From positions 1 through 22,307 of the forward strand of contig JBGSIF010000009.1 of the NCBI GenBank assembly GCA_041742635.1: 22,307 nucleotides of DNA, in the 5' to 3' direction. Source of the DNA: JTS-AC122 sp041742635 (GTDB lineage Bacteria; Planctomycetota; Phycisphaerae; Phycisphaerales; UBA1924). Numbering within the stretch: position 1 is the first letter of the stretch; each line of letters starts with the position of its first letter. The notes below the pieces were generated by a model, which saw only the letters and a list, made by a program, of their open reading frames with translations, was not told the DNA's origin and did not search any database. Of this stretch, positions 6,315 to 13,112 are shown piece by piece. The position numbers were made by a program, and so were the translations under genes.

Positions 6315-7739
6315 ATGGACCGATTTGTCATACAAGGCGGCCAGCGCCTCTGCGGGCGTATCCGTGTCAACGGGTCCAAAAACGCCGCCCTCCCCCTCAT
6401 GGCCTGTCCGTTCCTCACCGACGAGCCGGTCGTGTTGCACGATGTGCCGGTCCTGGCCGATATCGCCAACATGCAAGGGCTGCTCAAAGAACTGGGTTGC
6501 AGCGTCGAGCCGGCAGGGATGGACCACCGGCCGGGTGCGGGTGCTGTCTCGGGACGGGCACCCTCGTTCGCGGCCCCTTCCGCCGGTTCGCTCCGTTTCC
6601 ATAATGAAGACGAATCGCTCTCGCACGCCCGGTACGAAATTGTGCGCACGATGCGTGCGAGTATCTGCGTTCTCGGACCCATGCTCGCCAAGCGGGGATT
6701 TGCTCGCGTCTCGATGCCCGGCGGGTGCGCCATTGGCGACCGTCCGGTGGACCTGCACCTCCGCGGTTTGCGAGCCTTGGGGGCTGAGATCACCCTCACC
6801 GAGGGAGATATCTTCGCCCGTGTGCCCGGCGGGCGTGGTGCGGGTGGGGGGCGATTGAAGGGTGCCCGGATCTTCCTTGGCGGGCCGTTCGGCTCGACCG
6901 TGCTCGGGACCGCCAATGTGATGTCCGCGGCGACGCTCGCCGAGGGGACCACGATCATCGAGTCCGCCGCCTGCGAGCCGGAGATTGTCGATGTGGCTCG
7001 GCTACTCACGAGCATGGGCGCGAAGATATCGGGAGCCGGTTCGCCCCGGATCATCATCGAGGGTGTTGAATCGTTGCACGGCGCGTCGCACCATGTCATG
7101 CCCGACCGGATCGAGGCGTGGACGTACATGTGCGCCGCCGCCATTACGAACGGGGATATCACGCTCGACAACTGCCCGCTCGATTCGTTGCTCGCCGCCG
7201 TTGATCGGCTGGAAGCGATTGGTGTGATTATCACGCAGATCCCCCAGAATCAGGGGGGCATGAAGGACGATGGTGTGCGAACGACAGTGCGGGTGACGTG
7301 CAGCCGGAACCTCAAACCGGTCGAGATCACAACCCAGCCGCATCCCGGCTTCCCGACGGATCTTCAGGCGCAGTTTGTGGCATTGCTGTGCCTGGCCGAT
7401 GGCAACTCGGTGATTACCGAGCGGATTTACCCGGAACGGTTCCTGCATGTAGCCGAACTGGGGCGGATGGGCGCGAGCATCTTCCGTCAAGGCCCAACCG
7501 CGATTATCTCCGGCGTCCGCCGGCTCCACGGCGCACCGGTCATGGCCAGCGACCTTCGCGCTAGTGCGTGCCTTGTGCTTGCCGGGCTTGCCGCGGACGG
7601 CACCACGACGGTCAATCGGGTGTACCACCTGGATCGCGGGTACGAACGAATGGAAGAACGACTGCGTGATCTTGGCGCGAAGATCGAGCGGGTCAGTGAG
7701 AAGCAGACGGCCCCGGCGACCGCTGAAGCCGGGGTCTGA
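6315..7739 (+). CDS. murA: UDP-N-acetylglucosamine 1-carboxyvinyltransferase
   Basis: First committed enzyme of peptidoglycan synthesis, transferring enolpyruvate from PEP to UDP-GlcNAc in the cytoplasm. The 474 residues align throughout with MurA: KNAALP (22-27; K22 and N23 are catalytic-site residues), RASICVLGPMLA, the loop MPGGCAIGDRPVDLH with the active-site cysteine C138, TLAEGTTIIESAACEPEIVDVA, PDRIEAWT, HPGFPTDLQAQ with the catalytic aspartate D349, and RGYERMEERLRDLGAKIERV at the end. The retained cysteine predicts fosfomycin sensitivity of the enzyme. It is about 55 residues longer than E. coli MurA. One insertion of roughly 23 residues (about 70-95, Gly/Ala/Pro-rich) precedes the active-site loop and a shorter Gly-rich one lies near 171-179. 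GGAG lies nine bases before the ATG. The gene ends three bases before the convergent macro-domain gene. Confidence 0.95.
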   Translation: MDRFVIQGGQRLCGRIRVNGSKNAALPLMACPFLTDEPVVLHDVPVLADIANMQGLLKELGCSVEPAGMDHRPGAGAVSGRAPSFAAPSAGSLRFHNEDESLSHARYEIVRTMRASICVLGPMLAKRGFARVSMPGGCAIGDRPVDLHLRGLRALGAEITLTEGDIFARVPGGRGAGGGRLKGARIFLGGPFGSTVLGTANVMSAATLAEGTTIIESAACEPEIVDVARLLTSMGAKISGAGSPRIIIEGVESLHGASHHVMPDRIEAWTYMCAAAITNGDITLDNCPLDSLLAAVDRLEAIGVIITQIPQNQGGMKDDGVRTTVRVTCSRNLKPVEITTQPHPGFPTDLQAQFVALLCLADGNSVITERIYPERFLHVAELGRMGASIFRQGPTAIISGVRRLHGAPVMASDLRASACLVLAGLAADGTTTVNRVYHLDRGYERMEERLRDLGAKIERVSEKQTAPATAEAGV

Positions 7740-7742
7740 ACC

Positions 7743-8267
7743 TTAGAGTGTTCGAGGAGTACCCGAGGGTACGGCTCGCTCGTGGGCTTGTTGGCCTGCG
7801 TGGTAGGTGCCGTACACATGCACAGGGACTTCCAAGTCCCCGAGATGTTGTTTGATCAACGGGAAGACATGCTTCCAGTCCAATCCGCCGACTCCGGTGG
7901 CGAGTTTGGGCATGGCGACGCTTGCGGGGCGTTCGGTTTCGATCCAATGACGGAGCCGTTTGAGCGCGTGATTGACGAAGTCGAGGTGAGCCGGTCCCGG
8001 CTTGGCGCCGTGTTCGTACCCGCCGTCCTGAGTGAGAAGAGAAACAATAGTGACGGTCCCGAGTCTGCCGACTCCGGACCACGCCCAGATTTCTCCCGCT
8101 TTTGGGTGAGTGACGTGGCAATAGTGGCGGAAGTTTTTGTACATAGCGGGGAACTGCTCTCTAAGCAGGAGGGCAAGTCCTGAGTGGAAGTCGTCGTTGG
8201 GCGCGACGCCGTGGACGATGACGGGTGAAGTAGAAAGCAACAGGTCGCCGGAAGTCTCATGGATCAT
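7743..8267 (-). CDS. macro-domain protein, possible ADP-ribose-binding or de-ADP-ribosylating enzyme
   Basis: A 174-residue single-domain protein. The start at 8265-8267 is fixed by GGAG six bases upstream; the frame is open to 8336, but that part overlaps the promoter. The fold signature is macro: opening strand IHETSGDLLLS, VIVHGVAPNDDFHSGLALLL where the ADP-ribose adenine and distal-ribose loop lies, the central segment VTIVSLLTQDG, and the phosphate-binding glycine loop PKLATGVGGLDW. The ending GxGGLDW and the replacement of the usual NAAN motif place it nearer to ALC1/TARG1-like macro domains than to MacroD types. Such proteins bind ADP-ribose or remove it from proteins, DNA or tRNA. No ADP-ribosyltransferase (DarT-like) partner lies beside it: the next gene upstream on this strand encodes a membrane protein. 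It probably has its own promoter. Substrate unknown. Confidence 0.8.
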   Translation of the reverse strand: MIHETSGDLLLSTSPVIVHGVAPNDDFHSGLALLLREQFPAMYKNFRHYCHVTHPKAGEIWAWSGVGRLGTVTIVSLLTQDGGYEHGAKPGPAHLDFVNHALKRLRHWIETERPASVAMPKLATGVGGLDWKHVFPLIKQHLGDLEVPVHVYGTYHAGQQAHERAVPSGTPRTL

Positions 8268-8314
8268 GGCAAACTCCAGTGTGGCCGCGAGAACACAAAG
8301 AGCGGCAATATATG

Positions 8315-8343
8315 ATAATACGATCCATATATCCATAAATCAA
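8315..8343 (-). promoter_or_regulatory. sigma70-type promoter of the macro-domain gene
   Basis: Read on the minus strand, TTGATT (8338-8343) and TATTAT (8315-8320) are separated by exactly 17 bases, matching the -35 and -10 consensus at four and five of six positions. The start of transcription would fall near 8308, giving a leader of about 40 bases with GGAG before the ATG. The spacer consists of two near-identical 8-base units (TATGGATA, TATGGATC). The block is conspicuously AT-rich against its surroundings. Confidence 0.6.
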
Positions 8344-8386
8344 GCACGTCGATGCTTGGTAGTTTTTTGTACGTTCTTCATAGAAC
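8341..8386. terminator. two small hairpins with a T-run after the membrane-protein gene
   Basis: CAAGCA (8341-8346) pairs with TGCTTG (8353-8358) over a 6-base loop and is followed on the plus strand by T6 (8363-8368), an intrinsic-terminator layout for rightward transcription. GTTCT (8373-8377) pairs with AGAAC (8382-8386), overlapping the stop codon of the leftward membrane-protein gene. Both neighbouring genes run leftward, so the rightward terminator would only stop antisense reading. The first dyad also touches the -35 box of the macro gene, so it might instead be an operator. Confidence 0.35.
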
Positions 8387-8964
8387 TAGGCGGCGGTCCG
8401 CAGCACCTGAACCACCCATGGCTCGTTCGAGGCGATGAACCGATCGATGACGGGTCGGCGGCGCGCGTAATACAGCGACATGAGGATGGTTGCCAACCCG
8501 CCGCCGACGGCGACGAGGATGTAGAACGCGATGGAAATACGGCGGGTGAGGTCGCCGACGTCGCCGAGGATGGCATCGACCTTTGGATCGCCGACGGGTT
8601 GATTCGCAGCGGATAGTCCGCTCGAGGTTGCAGCGGACCAGATTTGGATCGCAGCGTAAAGAACGATGATCAGGCCGAGGGCGAGTTGATTGAAAGCGAG
8701 AGTGTGTGGAGCGGAGCGGTCGAAAGCCGCGAGGCGGTGCGCGGCTCGTGCTTCACGAACGCCGACGATGATCAGAGCGGTGCCGAGAAAGAGGGAGGTG
8801 AGGTCGCCGAAGAGGATGCCCAAGAGCGTGATACCTCCGAAGACACCGGTGGTCCATGCGCTGGCGCGTGCGACAGCGACGGTGCGTCGCAAGCGACGTG
8901 CGGCGTGGCGAGCCAGAGCGAGTTGGTGCAGGTGTGCTGGAGAGAGGGGGGGCGGAACGATCAC
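8386..8964 (-). CDS. four-helix membrane protein of unknown function
   Basis: A 192-residue protein I do not recognise. Hydrophobic segments lie at about 38-52, 56-70, 90-109 and 146-168, predicted to span the cytoplasmic membrane. The N-terminal 35 residues are basic (AARRLRR), and a basic REARAAHR stretch follows the second helix, so the N-terminus and the loop between helices 2 and 3 are probably cytoplasmic. The loop between helices 3 and 4 (about 110-145), with the segment PVGDPKVDAILGDVGDLTRR, would be outside. The only start compatible with the frame is a GTG at 8962-8964, without a visible Shine-Dalgarno sequence, so initiation is uncertain. It points away from the blaI promoter, sharing the 8965-9271 region. 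Coding bias and hydrophobic pattern support a real gene; no function can be given. Confidence 0.7.
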   Translation of the reverse strand: MIVPPPLSPAHLHQLALARHAARRLRRTVAVARASAWTTGVFGGITLLGILFGDLTSLFLGTALIIVGVREARAAHRLAAFDRSAPHTLAFNQLALGLIIVLYAAIQIWSAATSSGLSAANQPVGDPKVDAILGDVGDLTRRISIAFYILVAVGGGLATILMSLYYARRRPVIDRFIASNEPWVVQVLRTAA

Positions 8965-9202
8965 AATACGGTGCGATCGGCGGAATGTGGCTGGTGCTTT
9001 GGCGGACGGAGATCCGGACGGCGCGGTAGGTATGGATGTGACGATCCGAGAGGCTGTGTGGGTCGATAAGGGCGCTCTGCGGCTGTCCCCGCCAGCGGTA
9101 ATCCGTTACCCCTGCGCGGATCGGAGTGGGGGGGGGCGCAAGGTAGGTGAAGAAGAAAAACTCGAATGGGATGCAACTTGTGGCGGAAGTTCCCAATATC
9201 CC
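8965..9202. other. intergenic region upstream of the blaI promoter
   Basis: Together with the promoter block this gap is 307 bases between two divergent genes. It must contain the promoter of the leftward membrane-protein gene, but no good -35/-10 pair was found. It contains a run of nine G (9128-9136). Frames are open in places but lack plausible protein character. I see no other feature. Confidence 0.4.
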
Positions 9203-9231
9203 TTGACGGACTACGACGAATGTAGTAGAGT
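9203..9231 (+). promoter_or_regulatory. blaI promoter
   Basis: TTGACG (9203-9208) and TAGAGT (9226-9231) are spaced by 17 bases and match the sigma70 consensus at five and four of six positions. Transcription would begin about 9238, leaving a leader of about 34 bases before the blaI ATG. The left operator fills the spacer and overlaps the -10 box, and the right operator covers the start site, as expected for repression by exclusion of RNA polymerase. Confidence 0.6.
9211..9228. promoter_or_regulatory. BlaI-type operator, left copy
   Basis: CTACGACGAATGTAGTAG is an 18-base imperfect dyad. The outer CTAC/GTAG arms pair, and the inner bases keep most of the nACAnnTGTn core that BlaI/MecI/CopY repressors bind. 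It differs from the right copy only at the three bases 9218-9220. The likely ligand is the BlaI-family protein encoded 44 bases downstream. Confidence 0.6.
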
Positions 9232-9234
9232 CGT

Positions 9235-9252
9235 CTACGACATGTGTAGTAG
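9235..9252. promoter_or_regulatory. BlaI-type operator, right copy
   Basis: CTACGACATGTGTAGTAG begins 24 bases after the left copy. The dyad pairs at positions 1-4 and 6-8 with 11-13 and 15-18, and contains the full ACAnnTGT core characteristic of BlaI/MecI-family operators. Two operators about two helical turns apart suggest that two repressor dimers bind the same face of the DNA. Confidence 0.62.
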
Positions 9253-9271
9253 CCGGAGGAGGGGAGCCGAT

Positions 9272-9691
9272 ATGGGAAAGCAAGACTACGAACTTGGTGA
9301 AGCGGAACTAGCAGTGCTGCGGGCGCTGTGGGACGGCGGGCCGCAGACGGTGCGTGACGTGATGGCCCGACTGCACGAGCGAGGGCGGAAGGTCGCGTAT
9401 ACGACCGTGCTGACGTTTCTTTCACGGCTGGAGCAAAAGGGGTATGTCGGCAGCGACAAGCGGGAGCAGGCGTATGTGTACCGATCGAAAGTATCGCGGG
9501 ATAACGTGACGCGGTCGCGGGTGCGGTCGTTGTTGGATCAGTTGTACGATGGGGCCGCGGGGCCGATGGTGCTGCAACTGATCGAGAACGAGCGGCTGTC
9601 GAGCGACGAGATCACCCGGCTGCGAGCGATGATCGATGATCTTGATCAGGGCGTTGATAAAGACGACGGCACGAGAGGGCGGGTTGAGTAG
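9272..9691 (+). CDS. blaI: BlaI/MecI-family winged-helix transcriptional repressor
   Basis: A 139-residue DNA-binding protein. Residues about 5-75 form the winged helix: LGEAELAVLRALW (helix 1), GPQTVRDVMARLHE, recognition helix VAYTTVLTFLSRLEQKGYV, and the wing KREQAYVYRSKV. Residues about 80-125 (SRVRSLLDQLYDGAAGPMVLQLIE) are the helical dimerisation region, of normal length for the family. The frame is open far upstream, but the ATG at 9272 is fixed by a strong GGAGGAGGGG sequence 7-16 bases before it. In this family a membrane metalloprotease of the M56 type inactivates the repressor by cleavage when a signal is sensed, and that partner follows at 9862. The twin operators in its own promoter predict autorepression. 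The target need not be a beta-lactamase; no such gene is in the window. Confidence 0.93.
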   Translation: MGKQDYELGEAELAVLRALWDGGPQTVRDVMARLHERGRKVAYTTVLTFLSRLEQKGYVGSDKREQAYVYRSKVSRDNVTRSRVRSLLDQLYDGAAGPMVLQLIENERLSSDEITRLRAMIDDLDQGVDKDDGTRGRVE

Positions 9692-9703
9692 AAAGAGGCA
9701 GTA

Positions 9704-9726
9704 GGCGTTCGGCACTCGGCGTTCGG
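9704..9726. repeat. short direct repeat in the blaI-M56 spacer
   Basis: GGCGTTCGG occurs at 9704-9712 and again at 9718-9726, a 14-base period, within the 170-base gap between blaI and the M56 gene. The unit looks like a dispersed simple repeat and not an operator, and it does not resemble the CTAC/GTAG operators. No promoter with good boxes was found in this gap, so the two genes may be co-transcribed. Confidence 0.4.
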
Positions 9727-9861
9727 TACAGAAAAAGAGCGAAGATCGTGCATCGTCACCGTGATTGTGGCGGGTCGAGGGGTGTCGCGCGTCAAGTGAA
9801 CACGCGGTCAAAATCGGATCGAGCGGGGTGGGGTGAAAGTACCCAGACGTAGGAAGCACGC

Positions 9862-12800
9862 ATGGAACTGGGATCACAGGCAATGCAGATGGTGTGGATC
9901 GGGGCGCTCGCAGCGCCCCCGCTCGCGCTGGTAGTTGGCGCGGCGTGTGTGATCGGGCGGTGCCGCCCGGCGACGAAACATGCGTTGTGGACCGCGGCGT
10001 TGGTGTCTTTTGTAGTGCCGGCGGTCGCGGGGGTGGTGTGGCGGGTGGATTGGTTCCAGACGTCGCGGCTGGCGGGAGTGGGGGTCGAACCGGCGGGGAT
10101 GACGGGGCCGGCCGCGGAGCCGACAGCGGCAGTGGCCGCGGCGGATGAGGGTGTGGGATCGGAGAGTGTGGTGGTGGAGCGAGGAGAGGTGGAGTCGCCG
10201 TTGGTTGAGTCGGCGCGGGCGGATGGGGGGTTGGCGACGCCGGTTGTGGAGGAAACGGCGGGTGGAGATGGCGTCGCTGAGAGTGTGTGGTCGGGATTGC
10301 CTGCGGGGTTGGAATCGGGAGCGGTGCTGGCGCGGTCGGACGAGAGCGAGAGCGAGGCGTGCGTCGAAGTGGATTCTGCCGCGATAGCCGAGGCGCCGAC
10401 GGCACCGGTCGCGCCGCGCGTGAGTCATTGGATTGACTCGGCGGAACGGGAGTCGAGCGGAGCGGTTGCCCCACCCGGCGAAACAGCAACCACGGAGCCG
10501 GGCGTGACGCCCGGTCTACTTGGAGTGGGAGTGGGGGCGGCAGAAACGGGAACGACCGTCGTGGGTGTGTGGCTGGCGCAAGGGCTGGTCGTTCGAGACG
10601 CGATAGCCGGGATGCCGCCGATACCGTCGGCGGTGTGGCTCGGCGGGGCGGTGCTGATGATGGTGATGATGTGTCTGCGGTCGGTAACGCTGTACCGCGT
10701 GGTGCGGCGCGGCGTGCGTGCCGACGAAGCCGTGCTGGATGTGGTTCGGCAATCGGCGTCGGAGATCGGGCTTGGGCGCGTCCCGGAGACGGTGATGGTG
10801 CGGGAGCGGGTGTCGCCGATGATCTGGTGCGGAATCAGCCCGAAACTGGTGCTGCCGGAGGAGTTGTGGGGCGAACTGGACGAAGCGTCGCGGCGAGCGG
10901 TGATCTGCCACGAACTGGCGCACCTGAAGCGGCGTGATCACTGGCTGTGCTGGGTGGAGGCGATGGTGCGGGTGTTGTACTGGTGGCACCCGGTGGCGTG
11001 GTGGGTGTGCCGACGGGTGCGTGAGGAGGCGGATGCGAGTTGCGACGTGTGGGTAACGAGCCTGATGCCGCGGTGCCGAAGAGCGTACGCGGAGGCGTTG
11101 ATCGCAACGAAGTCGTACTTGAATGTGCCGGGCCGGCGTGTGCCGGTCGGGCTAGGCGTGATGTCGAATCGGAGCAAGCGGCTCGCAAGGAGACTGACCA
11201 TGGTGATGACGCAGAAGTCAAGGCCGAAGGTATCGGCGCTGGGTACATGTCTGGCACTCGGAGTGCTCGCGGCGGGGGTGTTCGTGATGCCCGGGCTGGC
11301 GTGCCCGCCGGACGAGCAAGCCAAGTCCGCGAGCGGCACGAAAGCGCGTGTGGCGAAAGTGGTGACATCGGCGGGACAGGTGCCGGTGGTGGTGTCGCTG
11401 GGCGTCACGTCCGGCGTGGGAGCTCAAGGGGAGTGCGAAGTCACTTGCGAGACGACCTGCGAAGAGGAGGGGCTGAGTGCGGCGGTCGGGGCGGGCGTGC
11501 CGGAAGTAGCGTTCTTCGGCGAAGCGCCAGCATTGGAAGCGATGATGGGCGGCGCCGGGGGCGATGAAGCCGCGATGCGCCGGTTAGAAGAGCGGCTGCG
11601 TCGGCTGGAAGAGCAACTGCGGCGGCTCGAAGGCCAGCGTCGTTCCGGCACTGGCACCGGTGCGGCGGGCACGATGCCGTCTGTGAATACCACCCGTGCT
11701 CCGATTGCGCGGTACCCAGGGGGTACCGGGGCCGGGGGTGCCGCGGCGACGGAACATGCCCTGCTCGCGGAAACGATGCGGCGCTCGACGGCGGACGCCC
11801 TGCGTGGCGCGATGAACGCCGAGGCGGTCGCAAAGACGTACCAGGAACAACAGCGAGCGTTTGCGACGATCGCGCCGGTTCAAGCGGACGAGGCATACCG
11901 GTCGGCGATCCAGGACAACAACTTGTTCGGTGCGCAGCACGGGTCGGGTCATGGCGCGGGGAGCGACCCGTTTGTGATCTCGACCGACGGCGAAACGCAC
12001 ACGCAGGAATATCGACTGCCCGAAGGGAAACTGCGCGCGATGATCGCGCTCATGGAGCGAGACGATGTGCCGGTGTTCATCGATCGGCACCCTGACAAGA
12101 TCGTGGTTCATGGCACCGACTCGCAGCACCGTGTTTTCCGCGCGTTCGTGGCACTGATCAATCCGGACTCGACCAAAGTAGGTTCGGCGGGTGCTCCGGG
12201 CGGCAGAGGAGGACGAGCGCTTGCCGCACCGCGGTCGGAGAACGCACGCCGTGCCGATGAACTGAAGGCGAAGGCGGACCAGATCCGCGGTCAGCACCGC
12301 GAGATGGAACGACGCGCGAAGGAAACCGAGAAGAAGGCGGATAAGACAAGGACGAAAGCGGAGAAACTCGGGTCGCAAGCCGAGTCTCTCAATGAGCGAG
12401 CCGACGAGATGGCCGAGCGAGCGGAAGCGGAGAACAACGAAGCGCGGAAGCAGCAACTGCTGGCGCAAGCGGAGGCACTGCGTGCGCAGGCGGCGGTGAT
12501 GGAAGCGCAAGCCGGCGAAGTCGAGTCACAGGCCGACGCGATCGAGTCCGAGGCCGACGCGCTCGGGCAAGCCGCGGATGAATTGGAAGACGCGCTGGAC
12601 GATATCGAAGACGCGATGGACGACGATACCGAAGTGGGTACGGGCGCGGGGTCGATGCCCGGGATGGGTGCGGCATCGATGTCGCCGACGCCCGGTGCGG
12701 GTGCCTTCGCCGGTCCTTCTCGTACGCCGGGGCCGGCATCAGTTGACTGGTCACGTGGCTTCCCGACGATTGCGCCGCCGACCCCGCCGGTGCCCGCGAT

Positions 12801-12864
12801 CGCGCCGGTAGCACCGGTTGCCCCGATCCCACCGGTGGCTCCCGTGGCACCGGCGGCGCGTTGA
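9862..12864 (+). CDS. M56 (BlaR1-like) membrane metalloprotease with a long coiled-coil C-terminus
   Basis: 1000 residues; AGGAAG lies before the ATG. Helices are at about 9-31 and 40-62, with a basic loop between them, and a third at about 256-280. The zinc protease core sits between helices 3 and 4: the HELAH motif (H350, E351, H354) with the third ligand expected in the EEADASCD segment (388-395). Helix 4 is at about 457-478. Between helices 2 and 3 is an unusual 190-residue acidic, Val/Glu/Ala-rich loop. After helix 4, about 520 residues should face the periplasm: short coiled coil 572-594 (repeating RRLEEQL heptads), a small folded segment about 700-775, a long coiled coil about 795-925 rich in Ala, Glu, Lys and Gln, and a Pro/Val/Ala tail. 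The penicillin-binding sensor domain of BlaR1 is absent. By family logic it cleaves or triggers cleavage of the neighbouring BlaI-type repressor in response to an envelope signal, which is not known here. Confidence 0.88.
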   Translation: MELGSQAMQMVWIGALAAPPLALVVGAACVIGRCRPATKHALWTAALVSFVVPAVAGVVWRVDWFQTSRLAGVGVEPAGMTGPAAEPTAAVAAADEGVGSESVVVERGEVESPLVESARADGGLATPVVEETAGGDGVAESVWSGLPAGLESGAVLARSDESESEACVEVDSAAIAEAPTAPVAPRVSHWIDSAERESSGAVAPPGETATTEPGVTPGLLGVGVGAAETGTTVVGVWLAQGLVVRDAIAGMPPIPSAVWLGGAVLMMVMMCLRSVTLYRVVRRGVRADEAVLDVVRQSASEIGLGRVPETVMVRERVSPMIWCGISPKLVLPEELWGELDEASRRAVICHELAHLKRRDHWLCWVEAMVRVLYWWHPVAWWVCRRVREEADASCDVWVTSLMPRCRRAYAEALIATKSYLNVPGRRVPVGLGVMSNRSKRLARRLTMVMTQKSRPKVSALGTCLALGVLAAGVFVMPGLACPPDEQAKSASGTKARVAKVVTSAGQVPVVVSLGVTSGVGAQGECEVTCETTCEEEGLSAAVGAGVPEVAFFGEAPALEAMMGGAGGDEAAMRRLEERLRRLEEQLRRLEGQRRSGTGTGAAGTMPSVNTTRAPIARYPGGTGAGGAAATEHALLAETMRRSTADALRGAMNAEAVAKTYQEQQRAFATIAPVQADEAYRSAIQDNNLFGAQHGSGHGAGSDPFVISTDGETHTQEYRLPEGKLRAMIALMERDDVPVFIDRHPDKIVVHGTDSQHRVFRAFVALINPDSTKVGSAGAPGGRGGRALAAPRSENARRADELKAKADQIRGQHREMERRAKETEKKADKTRTKAEKLGSQAESLNERADEMAERAEAENNEARKQQLLAQAEALRAQAAVMEAQAGEVESQADAIESEADALGQAADELEDALDDIEDAMDDDTEVGTGAGSMPGMGAASMSPTPGAGAFAGPSRTPGPASVDWSRGFPTIAPPTPPVPAIAPVAPVAPIPPVAPVAPAAR

Positions 12865-12895
12865 TGAGATATTGAGTTCGAGCAGACGCGGCGTC

Positions 12896-12911
12896 GTCGG
12901 CGAAGGCCGAC
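12896..12911. terminator. hairpin after the M56 gene
   Basis: GTCGGC (12896-12901), loop GAAG, GCCGAC (12906-12911), starting 31 bases after the stop codon. The GC-rich stem with a tetraloop fits a terminator or transcript-end hairpin, but no T-run follows. The rest of the 248-base gap to 13112 must hold the promoter of the next operon. A CATAAT hexamer at 12922-12927 is the only -10-like box and lacks a -35 partner. Confidence 0.35.
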
Positions 12912-13112
12912 GCACCCGCGGCATAATGACCATCACCCCTCGTGAGCTCGGCCACCCACTGGGAACCGCCCTCACGGGCTTTCGATCCCGCTTCCACCTT
13001 CCTCCCCCGCGATCGCTGGCCCAAGCACGAAGTGCCATCGTGAGAAGTGGCCACGCGCGATGTGTCAGTGTCGGAGAGTGTCGGCTACGCAATGTAAAGG
13101 AGTTCAACTGAT

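Noticed and set aside
4937..6604. Long plus-strand open frame of 555 codons covering the fibro-slime gene
   Set aside because: It is the antisense shadow of the fibro-slime gene and then runs out of frame into murA. Its translation is rich in Arg, Gly and Val, with no domain and no ribosome binding site.
7743..8964. Macro gene plus membrane-protein gene as a toxin-antitoxin or DarTG-like pair
   Set aside because: The membrane protein has no ADP-ribosyltransferase features, the macro gene has its own promoter, and hairpins separate the two, so pairing is not supported.
8690..9271. Upstream extension of the blaI frame
   Set aside because: The frame is open, but the extension crosses the promoter and both operators, has shadow-like composition, and the ATG at 9272 has a strong Shine-Dalgarno sequence and the family's normal length.
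9704..9726. Start of a CRISPR-like or tandem array
   Set aside because: Only two 9-base units at a 14-base period are present, with no spacers and no cas genes, so this is a simple direct repeat.
9422..10489. Minus-strand open frame of 355 codons opposite blaI and the start of the M56 gene
   Set aside because: The translation is a Pro/Ser/Arg/His-rich shadow of the real genes on the plus strand, which have clear domains and ribosome binding sites.
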